64,000 nt of DNA, from contig NZ_CP061800.1 of assembly GCF_017377395.1 (NCBI RefSeq), positions 5,601,633-5,665,632 of the forward strand, in the 5' to 3' direction. The notes under the pieces are model-generated. The model worked only from the letters and a program-made list of their open reading frames with translations. It made no database searches and was not told the origin of the DNA. Position numbers and translations under genes: made by a program. Position 1 is the stretch's first letter, and each line of letters starts with the position of its first letter. Source of the DNA: Desulfonema magnum. GTDB taxonomy: Bacteria; Desulfobacterota; Desulfobacteria; Desulfobacterales; 4be13. Below, piece after piece: positions 1-8,676 of this stretch.

Positions 1-87
1 AAAACTTTTTATACTGATTATGTTTATATATAAAAGGGTTATATGCTATTATCGCGTTGCTTAATTTAAAGAATTATAAAGTGATAA

Positions 88-279
88 TACAAAGACTGTC
101 AATCTTATTTTGACACAGATTTTAAGAAAAAATTCGATTATCAAGTACAAACTGCAGAACAAACCAGATTTCCCAAGTATTCGAATTCAAAAAGATTGTG
201 CGGGTATTTAAAACGCTGGACTTTTTCTCATAAATATATTAATGAGCATACTTCGGAAGGGAAATTTGTTTTTCTGTAA
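88..279 (+). pseudogene. C-terminal remnant of an unidentified gene
   Basis: This 64-codon open frame has no ATG or GTG and is closed upstream by a stop at 85-87. Its composition looks coding: many Lys, Tyr, Phe and Arg residues, with the segment LKRWTFSHKYINEHTSEG before the stop at 277-279. The simplest reading is the 3' end of a decayed gene. I do not recognise the family. A TTG lies inside but has no ribosome-binding site. The surrounding DNA is AT-rich, so a chance open frame is also possible. Confidence 0.3.
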
Positions 280-326
280 ACAGATTGAATTTTCAATATG
301 TTAATTTATCAGAAAGGAGACAGAAG

Positions 327-707
327 ATGAAATGCAAAATTGTTGCATGTATTTGCGCCCTGGTTTGGATGCTCTCGTTATCACAGGCTTTGTCAGCAGA
401 TATCCCGGGAGAGGTGAAAGATAGAATTCTCATTTGTCCCGGGGGTAAAGTGGTCGGAGTGGAGAGTGCCACATTAGGGGACGGAAGACAATCTTATGAT
501 GTGGACATTCAGGCAGAAGGAGCAAACTACAGCAATATTGTTTCATTCTACAGACAAGAAGCAGGAAAAAGAAAGTGGCGGATATTCAATGACGTGGATC
601 GGGGATACAGCTATATTCTTCAGTGCCATGACGGACGTTACAATATTGATATCACCGTTACAACAAAAGAAAACAGCGTGTTGGTCCGCCTGAGTATCCT
701 GGGATAA
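327..707 (+). CDS. small exported protein, unknown function
   Basis: This encodes a 126-residue protein. The ATG at 327 is preceded by a good Shine-Dalgarno (AAAGGAGA at 313-320), so I prefer it to the in-frame ATG at 285. Residues 1-24 form a signal peptide: Met-Lys-Cys-Lys, a hydrophobic stretch, then an ALSA-type cleavage site. The mature part is about 100 residues, rich in beta-forming residues, with two Cys (one in ILICPGG, one in ILQCHDG) that could form a disulfide in the periplasm. I do not recognise a family. It stands alone, followed by repeats. Confidence 0.65.
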   Translation: MKCKIVACICALVWMLSLSQALSADIPGEVKDRILICPGGKVVGVESATLGDGRQSYDVDIQAEGANYSNIVSFYRQEAGKRKWRIFNDVDRGYSYILQCHDGRYNIDITVTTKENSVLVRLSILG

Positions 708-805
708 CTCAGCAAACCTCGGGGGAATTAAAATAAGTCAAATGATTACCAACGTGCTGAAATTCGTTTCTCAAGCTGACGTGGTCATTTGCCTGCGGAT
801 AAAAA

Positions 806-870
806 GTACAAGAAAAGGAGATAAGAAGAGGAAGCGGCCACTTTCCTTTTCTTATCTCTTTTCCATGTAC
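806..870. repeat. imperfect long hairpin
   Basis: The arms 806-834 and 841-870 are near-complementary purine and pyrimidine tracts (GTACAAGAAAAGGAGATAAG against CTTATCTCTTTTCCATGTAC) around a 6-base loop. The hairpin is followed at 871-881 by a TTATCGAGTAT segment that matches the end of the dispersed repeat family seen at 1105, 8141 and 10561. The 103-codon open frame across it (742-1053) is judged non-coding. Confidence 0.6.
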
Positions 871-1104
871 TTATCGAGTATTAAGAAGTACAGAGAAGGG
901 GGATTAGAAAGGGAAGAATCGTCTTTTCCTTTCGGAGAGCAGATGCTGATCTTGATCCGCATACTGAATCACTTCTCCGTAAAGAATAGCAGGCCGGAAT
1001 TTTTTCAGGAAAATGTTGAAATCCGCATCCTGTTATGTTATTTACTCCGATAAAATAATCAGAGTTGATATTATAAGATATAAAATTAAAAATTTGTTTT
1101 TATC

Positions 1105-1170
1105 ACTCAATAATCAAATTTTTTTCTGTCATTCCGTTCGGATCGGATCAAAAAAACCTGATTATCGAGT
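1105..1170. repeat. family A dispersed repeat, 66 bp, inverted ends
   Basis: The element begins ACTCAATAATCAAATTTTTT and ends AAAAAAACCTGATTATCGAGT, so its two ends are inverted copies of ACTCRATAATCARRTTTTTT. It is the most compact intact member of a family with relatives or half-copies at 8141, 10561 and 45890. It is non-coding and lies about 85 bp upstream of the TPR-ATPase gene. Confidence 0.6.
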
Positions 1171-1253
1171 ATTAACCAGATGGTGAGTTATATTTTTGAC
1201 ATATTGATTTATTACTCATTCATTTTAACAGATATTCGCGGAGTTTAAAAAAA

Positions 1254-3008
1254 ATGAAATTCAGATTTATAAATCTTGGTCCGCTGAAAGAGGTCGGATT
1301 AGAAGTCAGACCTCTCACCATCATCGGAGGCATCAGTCAGGTTGGAAAATCCTTTATCATAAAATTTTTGTACGGAATTTTGTCTGCAAAGGCATCTCCG
1401 GCTGAGGAAAAAGAAAGAACTGATAAGCTTAAACGAATTTTTCAGCAAAAAGACTTTGGAAAGTTAAAAAACAGATGTTCGGGAAAACTGGGTCTGATCA
1501 CGTTGGAAGACAATATCATATTCCTAACCCATTCGCATAGTGAAAATAAAGACACACTTTTAAAAAAAGCTGTTGAAAACGAACCTGATAACATTTCTCT
1601 GACATTAGTTTATGCAAATTTTTTAATACAGCAGGAACAATTTAAAAACGCTGAGAAATGTATTCAAAAGGCTATGGAATTCACAAAAGATGATGATGAT
1701 GATGAGGCGGCTCATATTTATAGTGAATTTCTGAACAAGCTGAAAAAATCAGAGAAGCCATTGGAAATTCTCAGTCCGGAAAGCGAAGAAAGATTGTCTG
1801 AAATTCTCGGCGCAGAAAGCCAGAAGAGCTTTGCCAGCGAAACAGGCAGGGACAGATTTGCCGGCGAACTCTCCTTTTCCAAAGATCAGTACGATGACAC
1901 CCTTCAGTTTTATAATTACACTCTGAAAACAAGAGAAGCCCTGCTGGGGGAGAGCCATCCGGATACCGCCACATCGTACAGCAATGTTGGCGGAGTTTAC
2001 TATTTCAAAGGGGAATACGACAAAGCCCTTGACAGCTACTTTAAGGCCCTGGAAATCGCAAGGGAGGTGTTCGGAGAAAATCATCCGAATACTGCTGTAT
2101 TCTACAACAATATTGGTCTGGTTTATTACTCCAAAGGGGAATATGACAAAGCCATCGAATGCTATTCCAAAGCGCTGAAGATAAGAATGGATGTTCTGAA
2201 TTATAGAAATATTGCAGAACTTTATACCGGAAAAGGAAATCAGAACAGTATATTGGAATGTATGAAAAAAAAAGATATTGAATCTGAATTTTTCCCAAAA
2301 GATGAATTAAATCTCAAGCCAGGTCCCCGCGACATGCGGAGAGATCAAGATATCTCATATATTCCGGAACCTTCGGAGAATTTTAAAAAAGTCTCATATA
2401 TTCCTTCCCCCGTGATTCTCGATCTGTTCAGATCAATTATCACATTCCGAGGTGACAAAGGAAGCGCGGGCATTTCAGATATTTACTGGGACGTTCTCAG
2501 AGACATCATCGCTACCGGTGATTCTGCCGAAGAAATAAAATTGAAAGAGATTTCAAATAAAATCAAAGAGATTATCGGAGGAACACTGAAGTATGAGATA
2601 TCAAAGGGGCTGAGATTTGTAAAAGGAAAAAAAGAACTTGACATGGATTTGGTAAGTTTCGGAATAAAGCTTTTTGGTATTTTGCAACTGCTGATACAAA
2701 GAAACCTTATTACGCCCAAATCGTATCTCCTGCTCGAAGAACCAGATGCCCATCTGCACTCCGCTTTAATGGCGAAATTTACAGAAGTGGTGAAAGAACT
2801 TGTCAAAAAAGGGGTTCATGTGATAATTACGACTCATAGGCCGGGGCTGGTCAGGTGTTTCAGAGACATGATAACAACTGAAGAATTGGATCCTGACCAA
2901 TGTTCCTTTCTCGGTCTGAAATTGGATGAGGATCACCAAGACGTTTTCGGGAAGAGTCAGCCTGGCATAAAAGGAGCGGAAAACATACTTGCCTCCTTAG
3001 ATGAATGA
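1254..3008 (+). CDS. AAA-family ATPase with an inserted TPR block
   Basis: A 584-residue protein; the ATG has GGAG 10 bases upstream. Residues 1-40 look like the start of an AAA_15/OLD-like ATPase, with Walker A at about 25-33 (GGISQVGKS). Residues ~100-350 are TPR: an early degenerate helical part, then two clear 42-residue kinesin-light-chain-type units (GESHPDTATSYSNVGGVYY and GENHPNTAVFYNNIGLVYY). The ATPase resumes after ~385: SFGIKLFGILQLL, Walker B and D-loop LLLEEPDAHLH at ~495, and the sensor-like IITTHRP. The TPR therefore sits where related ATPases carry a coiled coil or variable insert. It ends 12 bp before lutB, so co-transcription is possible. Family knowledge says such ATPases occur in defence or DNA-repair settings; no nuclease domain is visible, so function is unknown. 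Confidence 0.8.
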   Translation: MKFRFINLGPLKEVGLEVRPLTIIGGISQVGKSFIIKFLYGILSAKASPAEEKERTDKLKRIFQQKDFGKLKNRCSGKLGLITLEDNIIFLTHSHSENKDTLLKKAVENEPDNISLTLVYANFLIQQEQFKNAEKCIQKAMEFTKDDDDDEAAHIYSEFLNKLKKSEKPLEILSPESEERLSEILGAESQKSFASETGRDRFAGELSFSKDQYDDTLQFYNYTLKTREALLGESHPDTATSYSNVGGVYYFKGEYDKALDSYFKALEIAREVFGENHPNTAVFYNNIGLVYYSKGEYDKAIECYSKALKIRMDVLNYRNIAELYTGKGNQNSILECMKKKDIESEFFPKDELNLKPGPRDMRRDQDISYIPEPSENFKKVSYIPSPVILDLFRSIITFRGDKGSAGISDIYWDVLRDIIATGDSAEEIKLKEISNKIKEIIGGTLKYEISKGLRFVKGKKELDMDLVSFGIKLFGILQLLIQRNLITPKSYLLLEEPDAHLHSALMAKFTEVVKELVKKGVHVIITTHRPGLVRCFRDMITTEELDPDQCSFLGLKLDEDHQDVFGKSQPGIKGAENILASLDE

Positions 3009-3020
3009 GAATATCAAATC

Positions 3021-4472
3021 ATGAGTGAGATAACCACCGAAAAATACAAAGAAACAGCAAAGAAAGGCATTGAAAATCAGGTTCTTCAGAACGCGCTGGC
3101 AAATCTTCAGGAACGTCTGGGCAAAGGAACGGCAGCGGCTTATCGCAGGCTTCCCGAAGGATCTGAACTCCGTTTCAGAGGTCATGATATCCGGATGAAC
3201 GCCATAGAGAACTTGGATGTGCTTTTGGAGACTCTGGCTGAAAATATCCGTAAAAATGGCGGCCATGTTTTTTTTGCCGAGGACAGGGAAGCTGCTGTAA
3301 ATTACTGTCTTGATGTGGCACATAAGCATAAGGTGAAACAGGTGGTCAAGGGGAAATCCATGGTGACTGAAGAGATCGGTCTGAACCCGGCGCTCATCTC
3401 GGCAGGCATCGAGGTCAATGAAGCAGACCTGGGTGAATACATCGTCCAATTGGCTGAAGAGCATCCCTCGCATATCATCGCACCTGCGATTCACAGAACC
3501 CGGAACGACATCGGCAGACTCTTTGCCGAAAAACTCGGCATCCCTTATACGAATGATCCGCCATCACTGACCCGGGCCGCGAGAAATGCCCTGCGTGAGA
3601 AATTTCTCAATGCGGATATGGGAATTTCCGGATGTAATCTGGCCTGCGCGGAGACCGGACATATTACCACCGTATCCAATGAAGGCAATATCCGCATGGC
3701 CACGACCCTGCCCCGGGTTCATGTTGCCTTTATGGGAATGGAGAGAATCGTCGCCAGTCTGGAAGATCACGAGGTGCTTCTCAGGCTTCTCACCCGGGGG
3801 GCCTCAGCCCAGAACATGGCTGTTTATACCAGCTTCATCGGAGGCCCCCGGCATCCGGATCAGGCGGACGGGCCGGATGAATTTCATCTGGTAATTATTG
3901 ACAATGGCCGGACCCGCATTCTTGCGGACAAGGAATTTCGGGAGATTCTCTGTTGTATTCGCTGTGCAGCGTGCCTCAATGTCTGTCCCGTGTATGCGAA
4001 AATCGGGGGACATGCTTACGGCTATCCCTACTCCGGCCCGGTGGGGGCAGTGGTCACGCCGCTTCTGGTGGGAATTAACCGGGCAAAAGATCTCTGTCTG
4101 GGAGAAACACTGTGCGGGGCCTGTCAGAATGCGTGTCCGGTGAATATCAATCTGCCGAGGATGATCCTCAGTTTACGTGCAAAGCTTGCCGATGGCGATC
4201 CCGAATGGGGGGTGACCCGGGCCAGTGTGAAAGAAAAAGCCATATACACCGCGTGGTCCTGGGTCATCCGAAATCGAAAGGTTTATGATCTTTTCCTTCG
4301 ATTTGCAGCATCGGGACAGAAATTTCTTCCTCATAAAAAAGGGATGATTCGCCGATTACCTCCGCCCATGGGAAACTGGACACTGACCCGGGATATTCAG
4401 CCAATAGCAAAGGAGAGTTTTCTGCGGCGGTGGAAGCGTCTTGAAAAGCAGCATACGAAGAACTCGTTATAA
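3021..4472 (+). CDS. lutB: LutB-type iron-sulfur protein (LUD domain)
   Basis: A 483-residue protein of the LutB/YkgF family, which takes part in oxidation of L-lactate to pyruvate as a complex of LutA, LutB and LutC. The LUD domain covers ~residues 60-300. Two 4Fe-4S motifs follow: CCIRCAACLNVCPVY at ~310 and CGACQNACPVN at ~370. The length is normal. No lutA or lutC is adjacent, so partners must be elsewhere or another dehydrogenase module is used. The Shine-Dalgarno is weak (GAGA upstream), and it starts 12 bp after the TPR-ATPase stop, consistent with read-through from that gene. Confidence 0.88.
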   Translation: MSEITTEKYKETAKKGIENQVLQNALANLQERLGKGTAAAYRRLPEGSELRFRGHDIRMNAIENLDVLLETLAENIRKNGGHVFFAEDREAAVNYCLDVAHKHKVKQVVKGKSMVTEEIGLNPALISAGIEVNEADLGEYIVQLAEEHPSHIIAPAIHRTRNDIGRLFAEKLGIPYTNDPPSLTRAARNALREKFLNADMGISGCNLACAETGHITTVSNEGNIRMATTLPRVHVAFMGMERIVASLEDHEVLLRLLTRGASAQNMAVYTSFIGGPRHPDQADGPDEFHLVIIDNGRTRILADKEFREILCCIRCAACLNVCPVYAKIGGHAYGYPYSGPVGAVVTPLLVGINRAKDLCLGETLCGACQNACPVNINLPRMILSLRAKLADGDPEWGVTRASVKEKAIYTAWSWVIRNRKVYDLFLRFAASGQKFLPHKKGMIRRLPPPMGNWTLTRDIQPIAKESFLRRWKRLEKQHTKNSL

Positions 4473-4623
4473 ATCGTGCGGAAGTCCGCAGGTATTCGGA
4501 CAAAAATTTTTCAAGCATCATTTAATTGCCAAAACATCACGCCAAGAACCCTTTCAGATCACTTCGTGACCGCGAAGAATTCGTTTATATTGTCAGCCAG
4601 ATTTTTCCGTGTGTGAAAGGTTC

Positions 4624-4759
4624 GGCACTGGTTCAGTTCAATGGGATTTTCCGAAAAAATCGCCTGAAACCCTCTGAAAACACAGCGAATTTTCGGAAAA
4701 CCGGAGATGTCGTCAACTCTCTGATTTTACAGGGATTCCCATTGAACTGAACCAGTGCC
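4624..4759. mobile_element. 136-bp MITE with perfect 23-bp inverted ends
   Basis: The ends GGCACTGGTTCAGTTCAATG... (4624-4646) and ...CATTGAACTGAACCAGTGCC (4737-4759) are perfect 23-bp inverted repeats. A second inner inverted repeat (TTTTCCGAAAA, 4647-4657, and TTTTCGGAAAA) makes the whole unit fold. The ends match the termini of the dead IS at 51651-52447 (right end 21 of 23 bases). It is therefore a non-autonomous derivative of that IS type. It lies 45 bp upstream of the sigma-54 regulator start. I see no clear target duplication. Confidence 0.85.
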
Positions 4760-4804
4760 CAAATTGCTTTCCGGGCGGAAAATTTTGGAAGGATGCTAAA
4801 AAAT

Positions 4805-6181
4805 ATGGATAGCAGAATAATCGTCGTTGATGACGATCAGGATTATCTTGAAATACTAAAACGGAGACTTAACGCTTTTGGCTTCAAAAATGTACGGGCG
4901 GAATCAGATCCGGTGAAAGCAGCTTCGATGTTTGAGAAAGAAGACGTTTTTGATATCGCGGTGATAGACATGACCATGCCGGGTATGAATGGCATAGAAC
5001 TGCTTGAAATAATAAAAACTACCAGTCCTGCCACCGAATGTATCATGGTGACTGCCGTGAACGAGGCCAGAGTAGCGGTGGAATGCATTAAAAAAGGGGC
5101 CTATGACTATCTTGTCAAACCTGTTTCTGAACAGGACCTGCTTGTATCTGTTCGTCGGGCATTGGAGAGGAAACGCCTGCTGGATATTCTGGATATTGAG
5201 AAAAGTAAGCATCTGCCCGAACTCGTGCATAAGGACGCATTTGAACCGATTGTCACAAGATCTCGAAATGTCCTCAGAATACTAAAGGAGGCGGAACTCC
5301 ACGCAGGCAGTGATGTTCCTGTTCTTATTACAGGGGAAAGCGGTACCGGCAAAGAACTCCTGGCCAGGGCAATACATGACAGCAGCCCCAGATCAGAATT
5401 TCATTTTACGCCGTTAAATATGGCATCTCTCACGGGCAGTCTGTTTGAATCTGAATTTTTTGGTCACACAAAGGGAGCCTTTACCGGGGCTCATGACCGC
5501 CGTGCGGGATATCTGGAACACACAAACGGCGGCACGTTGTTTCTGGACGAAATCGGCGACATGCCCCTTGAGCTTCAGGGGAAACTGATGCGGGTCTTAC
5601 AGGACGGGGAATATATCAGACTGGGAAGCAACAGGAGTCAGAGAGCGGATATACGGTTTATCGCGGCGACCAATGAGAACCTTGACCGGCTGATGGCCAG
5701 GAAGATGTTCCGCAAAGATCTGTATTACCGTATCAGAGGGGGGCGTCTTCATCTCCCGCCGCTGAGAGAAAGAAAAGACGATATTCCTCTCCTGATAAAC
5801 AGATTTACAGAACAATATTGCGGCCCTGACAAATATTCGGCAATTGAGGAAGAAGCAATGTCCCTACTGATGAGTTACAACTACCCCGGAAACATCAGGG
5901 AACTCAGATCTGTTATCCAGTCTGCTGCAAACCTGGCACAGGGAAGGCCGATTTCTGTTAATTTTCTTCCCAATCATTTACGAAAACAGAAATCAGAACT
6001 CAGCAATCATCATCACTCAGCATCCGAACCGGATGCTGTTATTTCTCTTGCAAAAGTTGAAAAGAATTATATTCTCAAAATATATAAACAGTCCGGGAAG
6101 AACAAATCCAAAACCTCCAGACTCCTGGGTATCGGACTGAACACCCTTCGAAGAAAACTTAAATCTTACGGAGCAGAGTAA
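4805..6181 (+). CDS. sigma-54-dependent response regulator (NtrC type)
   Basis: A 458-residue regulator. The receiver domain is residues 1-120 with phospho-acceptor D55 in VIDMTMPG. The AAA+ sigma-54 activation domain is ~145-380, with Walker A GESGTGKE, the sigma-54 contact loop GAFTGA and Walker B LFLDEIGD. A Fis-type helix-turn-helix is at the C-terminus (SKTSRLLGIGLNTLRRKL). I take the ATG at 4805 because GGAAGG at 4787-4792 abuts the other candidate at 4793. No cognate kinase is adjacent. A MITE sits immediately upstream and may supply or disrupt promoter sequence. Target genes are not evident. Confidence 0.9.
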   Translation: MDSRIIVVDDDQDYLEILKRRLNAFGFKNVRAESDPVKAASMFEKEDVFDIAVIDMTMPGMNGIELLEIIKTTSPATECIMVTAVNEARVAVECIKKGAYDYLVKPVSEQDLLVSVRRALERKRLLDILDIEKSKHLPELVHKDAFEPIVTRSRNVLRILKEAELHAGSDVPVLITGESGTGKELLARAIHDSSPRSEFHFTPLNMASLTGSLFESEFFGHTKGAFTGAHDRRAGYLEHTNGGTLFLDEIGDMPLELQGKLMRVLQDGEYIRLGSNRSQRADIRFIAATNENLDRLMARKMFRKDLYYRIRGGRLHLPPLRERKDDIPLLINRFTEQYCGPDKYSAIEEEAMSLLMSYNYPGNIRELRSVIQSAANLAQGRPISVNFLPNHLRKQKSELSNHHHSASEPDAVISLAKVEKNYILKIYKQSGKNKSKTSRLLGIGLNTLRRKLKSYGAE

Positions 6182-6309
6182 ACTGCTGAGGATTTCCCTG
6201 ATCTTGTGACAGAAATCTTCTGCTTGTCTGTCTGACAGACCTTTATTTATGTATATGCAGGCCAAAGTTCCTGGCTTTTCTCCGGATGATGGAAGGGGAA
6301 ATTCGGATT

Positions 6310-7092
6310 TCAGCATTTATATCCTCTGCTGCGATCAAAATCAGGGGAATCAACTATTCTAAAAATTTCCTTATTTTCAAATTCAAGATAATCCTTCAAC
6401 TCTTTTAAAGAATAATTTACGAGTTTTTTGATGCCTGACAATGAGCTGGCATAATGCTCTCCAAAGCGATGCGCCACTTCCAATGCGCTGTCTTCGAGCT
6501 TCTCCAACGGAACCATCTGGTCCGCAATGCCGAATGTCATGGCCTGTTGGGCGGTGATCTCTCTGTTTAAGAGGAGTATCTCATATGCCTTCCCGGGTCC
6601 CAGCATTCTGGAAAGAAAAAAAGGTCCGCCTCCTTTTGGCAACATTCCCAGTTCAAGGTAAGGATTGCAAAACACCGTATTATCAGCGATAATCCTGTAG
6701 TCGCAGGCAAGGCTGACATTCAGAAAAAGTGCGATGACGCTTCCGGAACATGCATGAATAACAATCTTATTCAGCTCCGTAATCGTTAAAATAAACTGAT
6801 TCATAATATTGCACAGCCTGCGGATTTCGTTTCGTTCCCATTTGGATTTCATGCTCTGATAAAATTCCAAATATTCTTTGGGTCCTGATTTTTCCAGAGA
6901 AGAATTGATCACCATCGCCTTAACCGATCTGCACTTTGAAACCCGGTCAAAATAATCCTGAATCGTGTCTCTGTCAGTCAGGTTTGTTGCATGAAGCAGC
7001 AGATTCTCTTTTAAGGTCAGGATAATAACTTCCTTAAATCTCTTTGTGAAAAAAAAATCGTGGTTTTCTTCAAGATTTGTTCCCTTACTCAT
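6310..7092 (-). CDS. enoyl-CoA hydratase/isomerase (crotonase) family protein
   Basis: A 260-residue crotonase-fold protein. The ATG at 7092 has a strong AAAGGAG 8 bases upstream, so the longer frame from 7143 is rejected. The oxyanion-hole region appears as HACSGSVIALFLNVSLACDY (~115-135), and a second conserved stretch is ELGMLPKGGGPFFLSRMLG. The usual substrate glutamates cannot be confidently placed. The family hydrates or isomerises acyl-CoA thioesters; the substrate is unknown. It follows the universal stress protein gene by 51 bp on the same strand and is probably co-transcribed with it. Confidence 0.8.
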   Translation of the reverse strand: MSKGTNLEENHDFFFTKRFKEVIILTLKENLLLHATNLTDRDTIQDYFDRVSKCRSVKAMVINSSLEKSGPKEYLEFYQSMKSKWERNEIRRLCNIMNQFILTITELNKIVIHACSGSVIALFLNVSLACDYRIIADNTVFCNPYLELGMLPKGGGPFFLSRMLGPGKAYEILLLNREITAQQAMTFGIADQMVPLEKLEDSALEVAHRFGEHYASSLSGIKKLVNYSLKELKDYLEFENKEIFRIVDSPDFDRSRGYKC

Positions 7093-7143
7093 TTTAATGT
7101 CTCCTTTTACAAATTTTTCTGTTATCAGCTTATTACTCGGCAA

Positions 7144-8079
7144 TCATACGATCCATACTGCTATTTTATCTGCCATATGAAGCACCTTTCTGCTGACCCG
7201 TCCGATAATAAATTCCTCGAGAACAGTAAGCCTCCATCTGCCTACGACAACAGAGCCATATCCTTCTTCTTCAGCTTTTTTGACAATCGTAAGGGCCCGG
7301 CTCACCTTGTTTGTCACTATTTCTTTGCCCACACATTCAGGAGAAAAACCTGCTTTAATCAGGCAGTTTGCTGCTTCGGCAAGAGCCGGTTCAATATTCT
7401 TTTTATTTTCTTCGATCCATTTTATTTCATGTTCCGGGTTAAAAGTTTTCTTAATCTCCGGATGAATACTCAGGGGCCGGATCACATTGCACAGCATGAC
7501 CTCATAGTCAGAATTTCCCATCAGAGAGCCGAGGCAGTCCACGGCCTTCATAGACCCTTCGGAAGTGTCAAAACCGATGAGGAATTTTCCCGGCAGAGGG
7601 TTGCCAGCGACTGCCACGATGGGGATATGAGGCAGCTTGCTAATCAGTTTGTTTGCCACGCTTCCCACGACAACATCCTTTAACCTGCTGACACCGCTGC
7701 GCCCCGCGACCACTGCGTCAAACCCCTGATAGGATTCTCTGATAATATCCCGGGCAACTCCCGCTTTTTTAGACTGAACCTTAATCTTCAGAGCTTCAGA
7801 GGGAAAACCCGCATTCAGCAATATTTTTATGGCTGTTTCAATGAATTTGTGAACATTCATCTTTAGCTGAATGGCCCATGCGCTGACTGGGAGAACATTG
7901 GAACGAAATCCCGGTTCCTTTTTCAAATTCAGAAAAGCGTCCGGAACTTCGGTGTTCAAATGAAAAAGAACCACTTCTGTCCGGTGTGACGGAAAAACAT
8001 TGCCAATATAACGTACAGCGTCCAAAGCCTGAGCCGACCCATCCACTGCCGCCAAAATTTTCTTCGGATCTTCTTGCAT
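7144..8079 (-). CDS. tandem universal stress protein (two UspA domains)
   Basis: A 311-residue protein with two UspA folds, about 1-155 and 160-311. Each begins with a beta strand and acidic residue (ILAAVDGSAQAL; FLIGFDTSEGSMKA). Each carries a nucleotide-binding glycine motif near its end (VAGRSGVSRLKDVVVGSVAN; VVGRWRLTVLEEFIIGRVSR). Such proteins bind ATP and help cells survive starvation or redox stress. The start has AGGGGAGGTG upstream. The second domain ends abruptly after IAVWIV, which is normal. It heads a two-gene operon with the crotonase. Confidence 0.87.
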   Translation of the reverse strand: MQEDPKKILAAVDGSAQALDAVRYIGNVFPSHRTEVVLFHLNTEVPDAFLNLKKEPGFRSNVLPVSAWAIQLKMNVHKFIETAIKILLNAGFPSEALKIKVQSKKAGVARDIIRESYQGFDAVVAGRSGVSRLKDVVVGSVANKLISKLPHIPIVAVAGNPLPGKFLIGFDTSEGSMKAVDCLGSLMGNSDYEVMLCNVIRPLSIHPEIKKTFNPEHEIKWIEENKKNIEPALAEAANCLIKAGFSPECVGKEIVTNKVSRALTIVKKAEEEGYGSVVVGRWRLTVLEEFIIGRVSRKVLHMADKIAVWIV

Positions 8080-8140
8080 AATTAAACACCTCCCCTTTTG
8101 TATATGTCAAACTTTTTCTTATCATCAGCCAATATTTGTT

Positions 8141-8349
8141 ACTCGGTAATTAAGTTTTCTGACCCGGTTTGAACGAAGCCGTCTGAAAATGCCAGTTTTT
8201 GCCATTATTTTTTGTTCGCATTTTTGTTCCGATATTTATCCAATTTATTCAAAAGGTTAAAAATTTTAAGTCCGGTTTTGGAACACTGCCGAGAATTTGT
8301 TATTCCTGCTTTTGCAGGAATAACAGAAAAAAACTTGATTATCGGATGT
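8141..8349. repeat. family A dispersed repeat, long form
   Basis: The unit starts ACTCGGTAATTAAGTTTTCTG and ends AAAAAACTTGATTATCGGAT, the same inverted ends as at 1105-1170. Inside lies a perfect hairpin, ATTCCTGCTTTTGCAGGAAT at 8312-8331. The left half (GCCGTCTGAAAATGCCAGTT and the following TTTTTGCCATTATTTTTT) is shared with 46029-46070. The rest of the gap 8080-8676 is AT-rich and holds no gene that I can see. Confidence 0.6.
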
Positions 8350-8676
8350 TATTAACTCAACAGTGAAAAGTTCAAAATTCAAAGTCAGAAGTTGTTCCGT
8401 AACCTTTTGAAATCACAGGGCGGCATATGGCACCTCGGAAAATATTGATACTATTAATTTCAGGGGTTATGAGAAATTACGACTGTCGAGTTATTAATAT
8501 TGCTTTCAATAAATAAGAGAAGCAATATTTATGCCAAATTAATAAACAAATAACATTTTGATAATAATTTCAACTAAATATTTTTGATACAAAAGCACAA
8601 ACGCACAAACGCACAAAAAAATTTATTTTTTGCGGATTTGGGAGAAATATAAAAAAAGCATAATAATTATGGAAAG

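Noticed and set aside
742..1053. 103-codon frame
   Set aside because: It crosses the purine-pyrimidine hairpin at 806-870 and has no ribosome-binding site or recognisable sequence.
4526..4750. 74-codon frame
   Set aside because: It lies inside the MITE and its flank; no coding signature.
7060..7683. 207-codon plus-strand frame
   Set aside because: It overlaps the universal stress protein and crotonase genes on the opposite strand and has no family signature.
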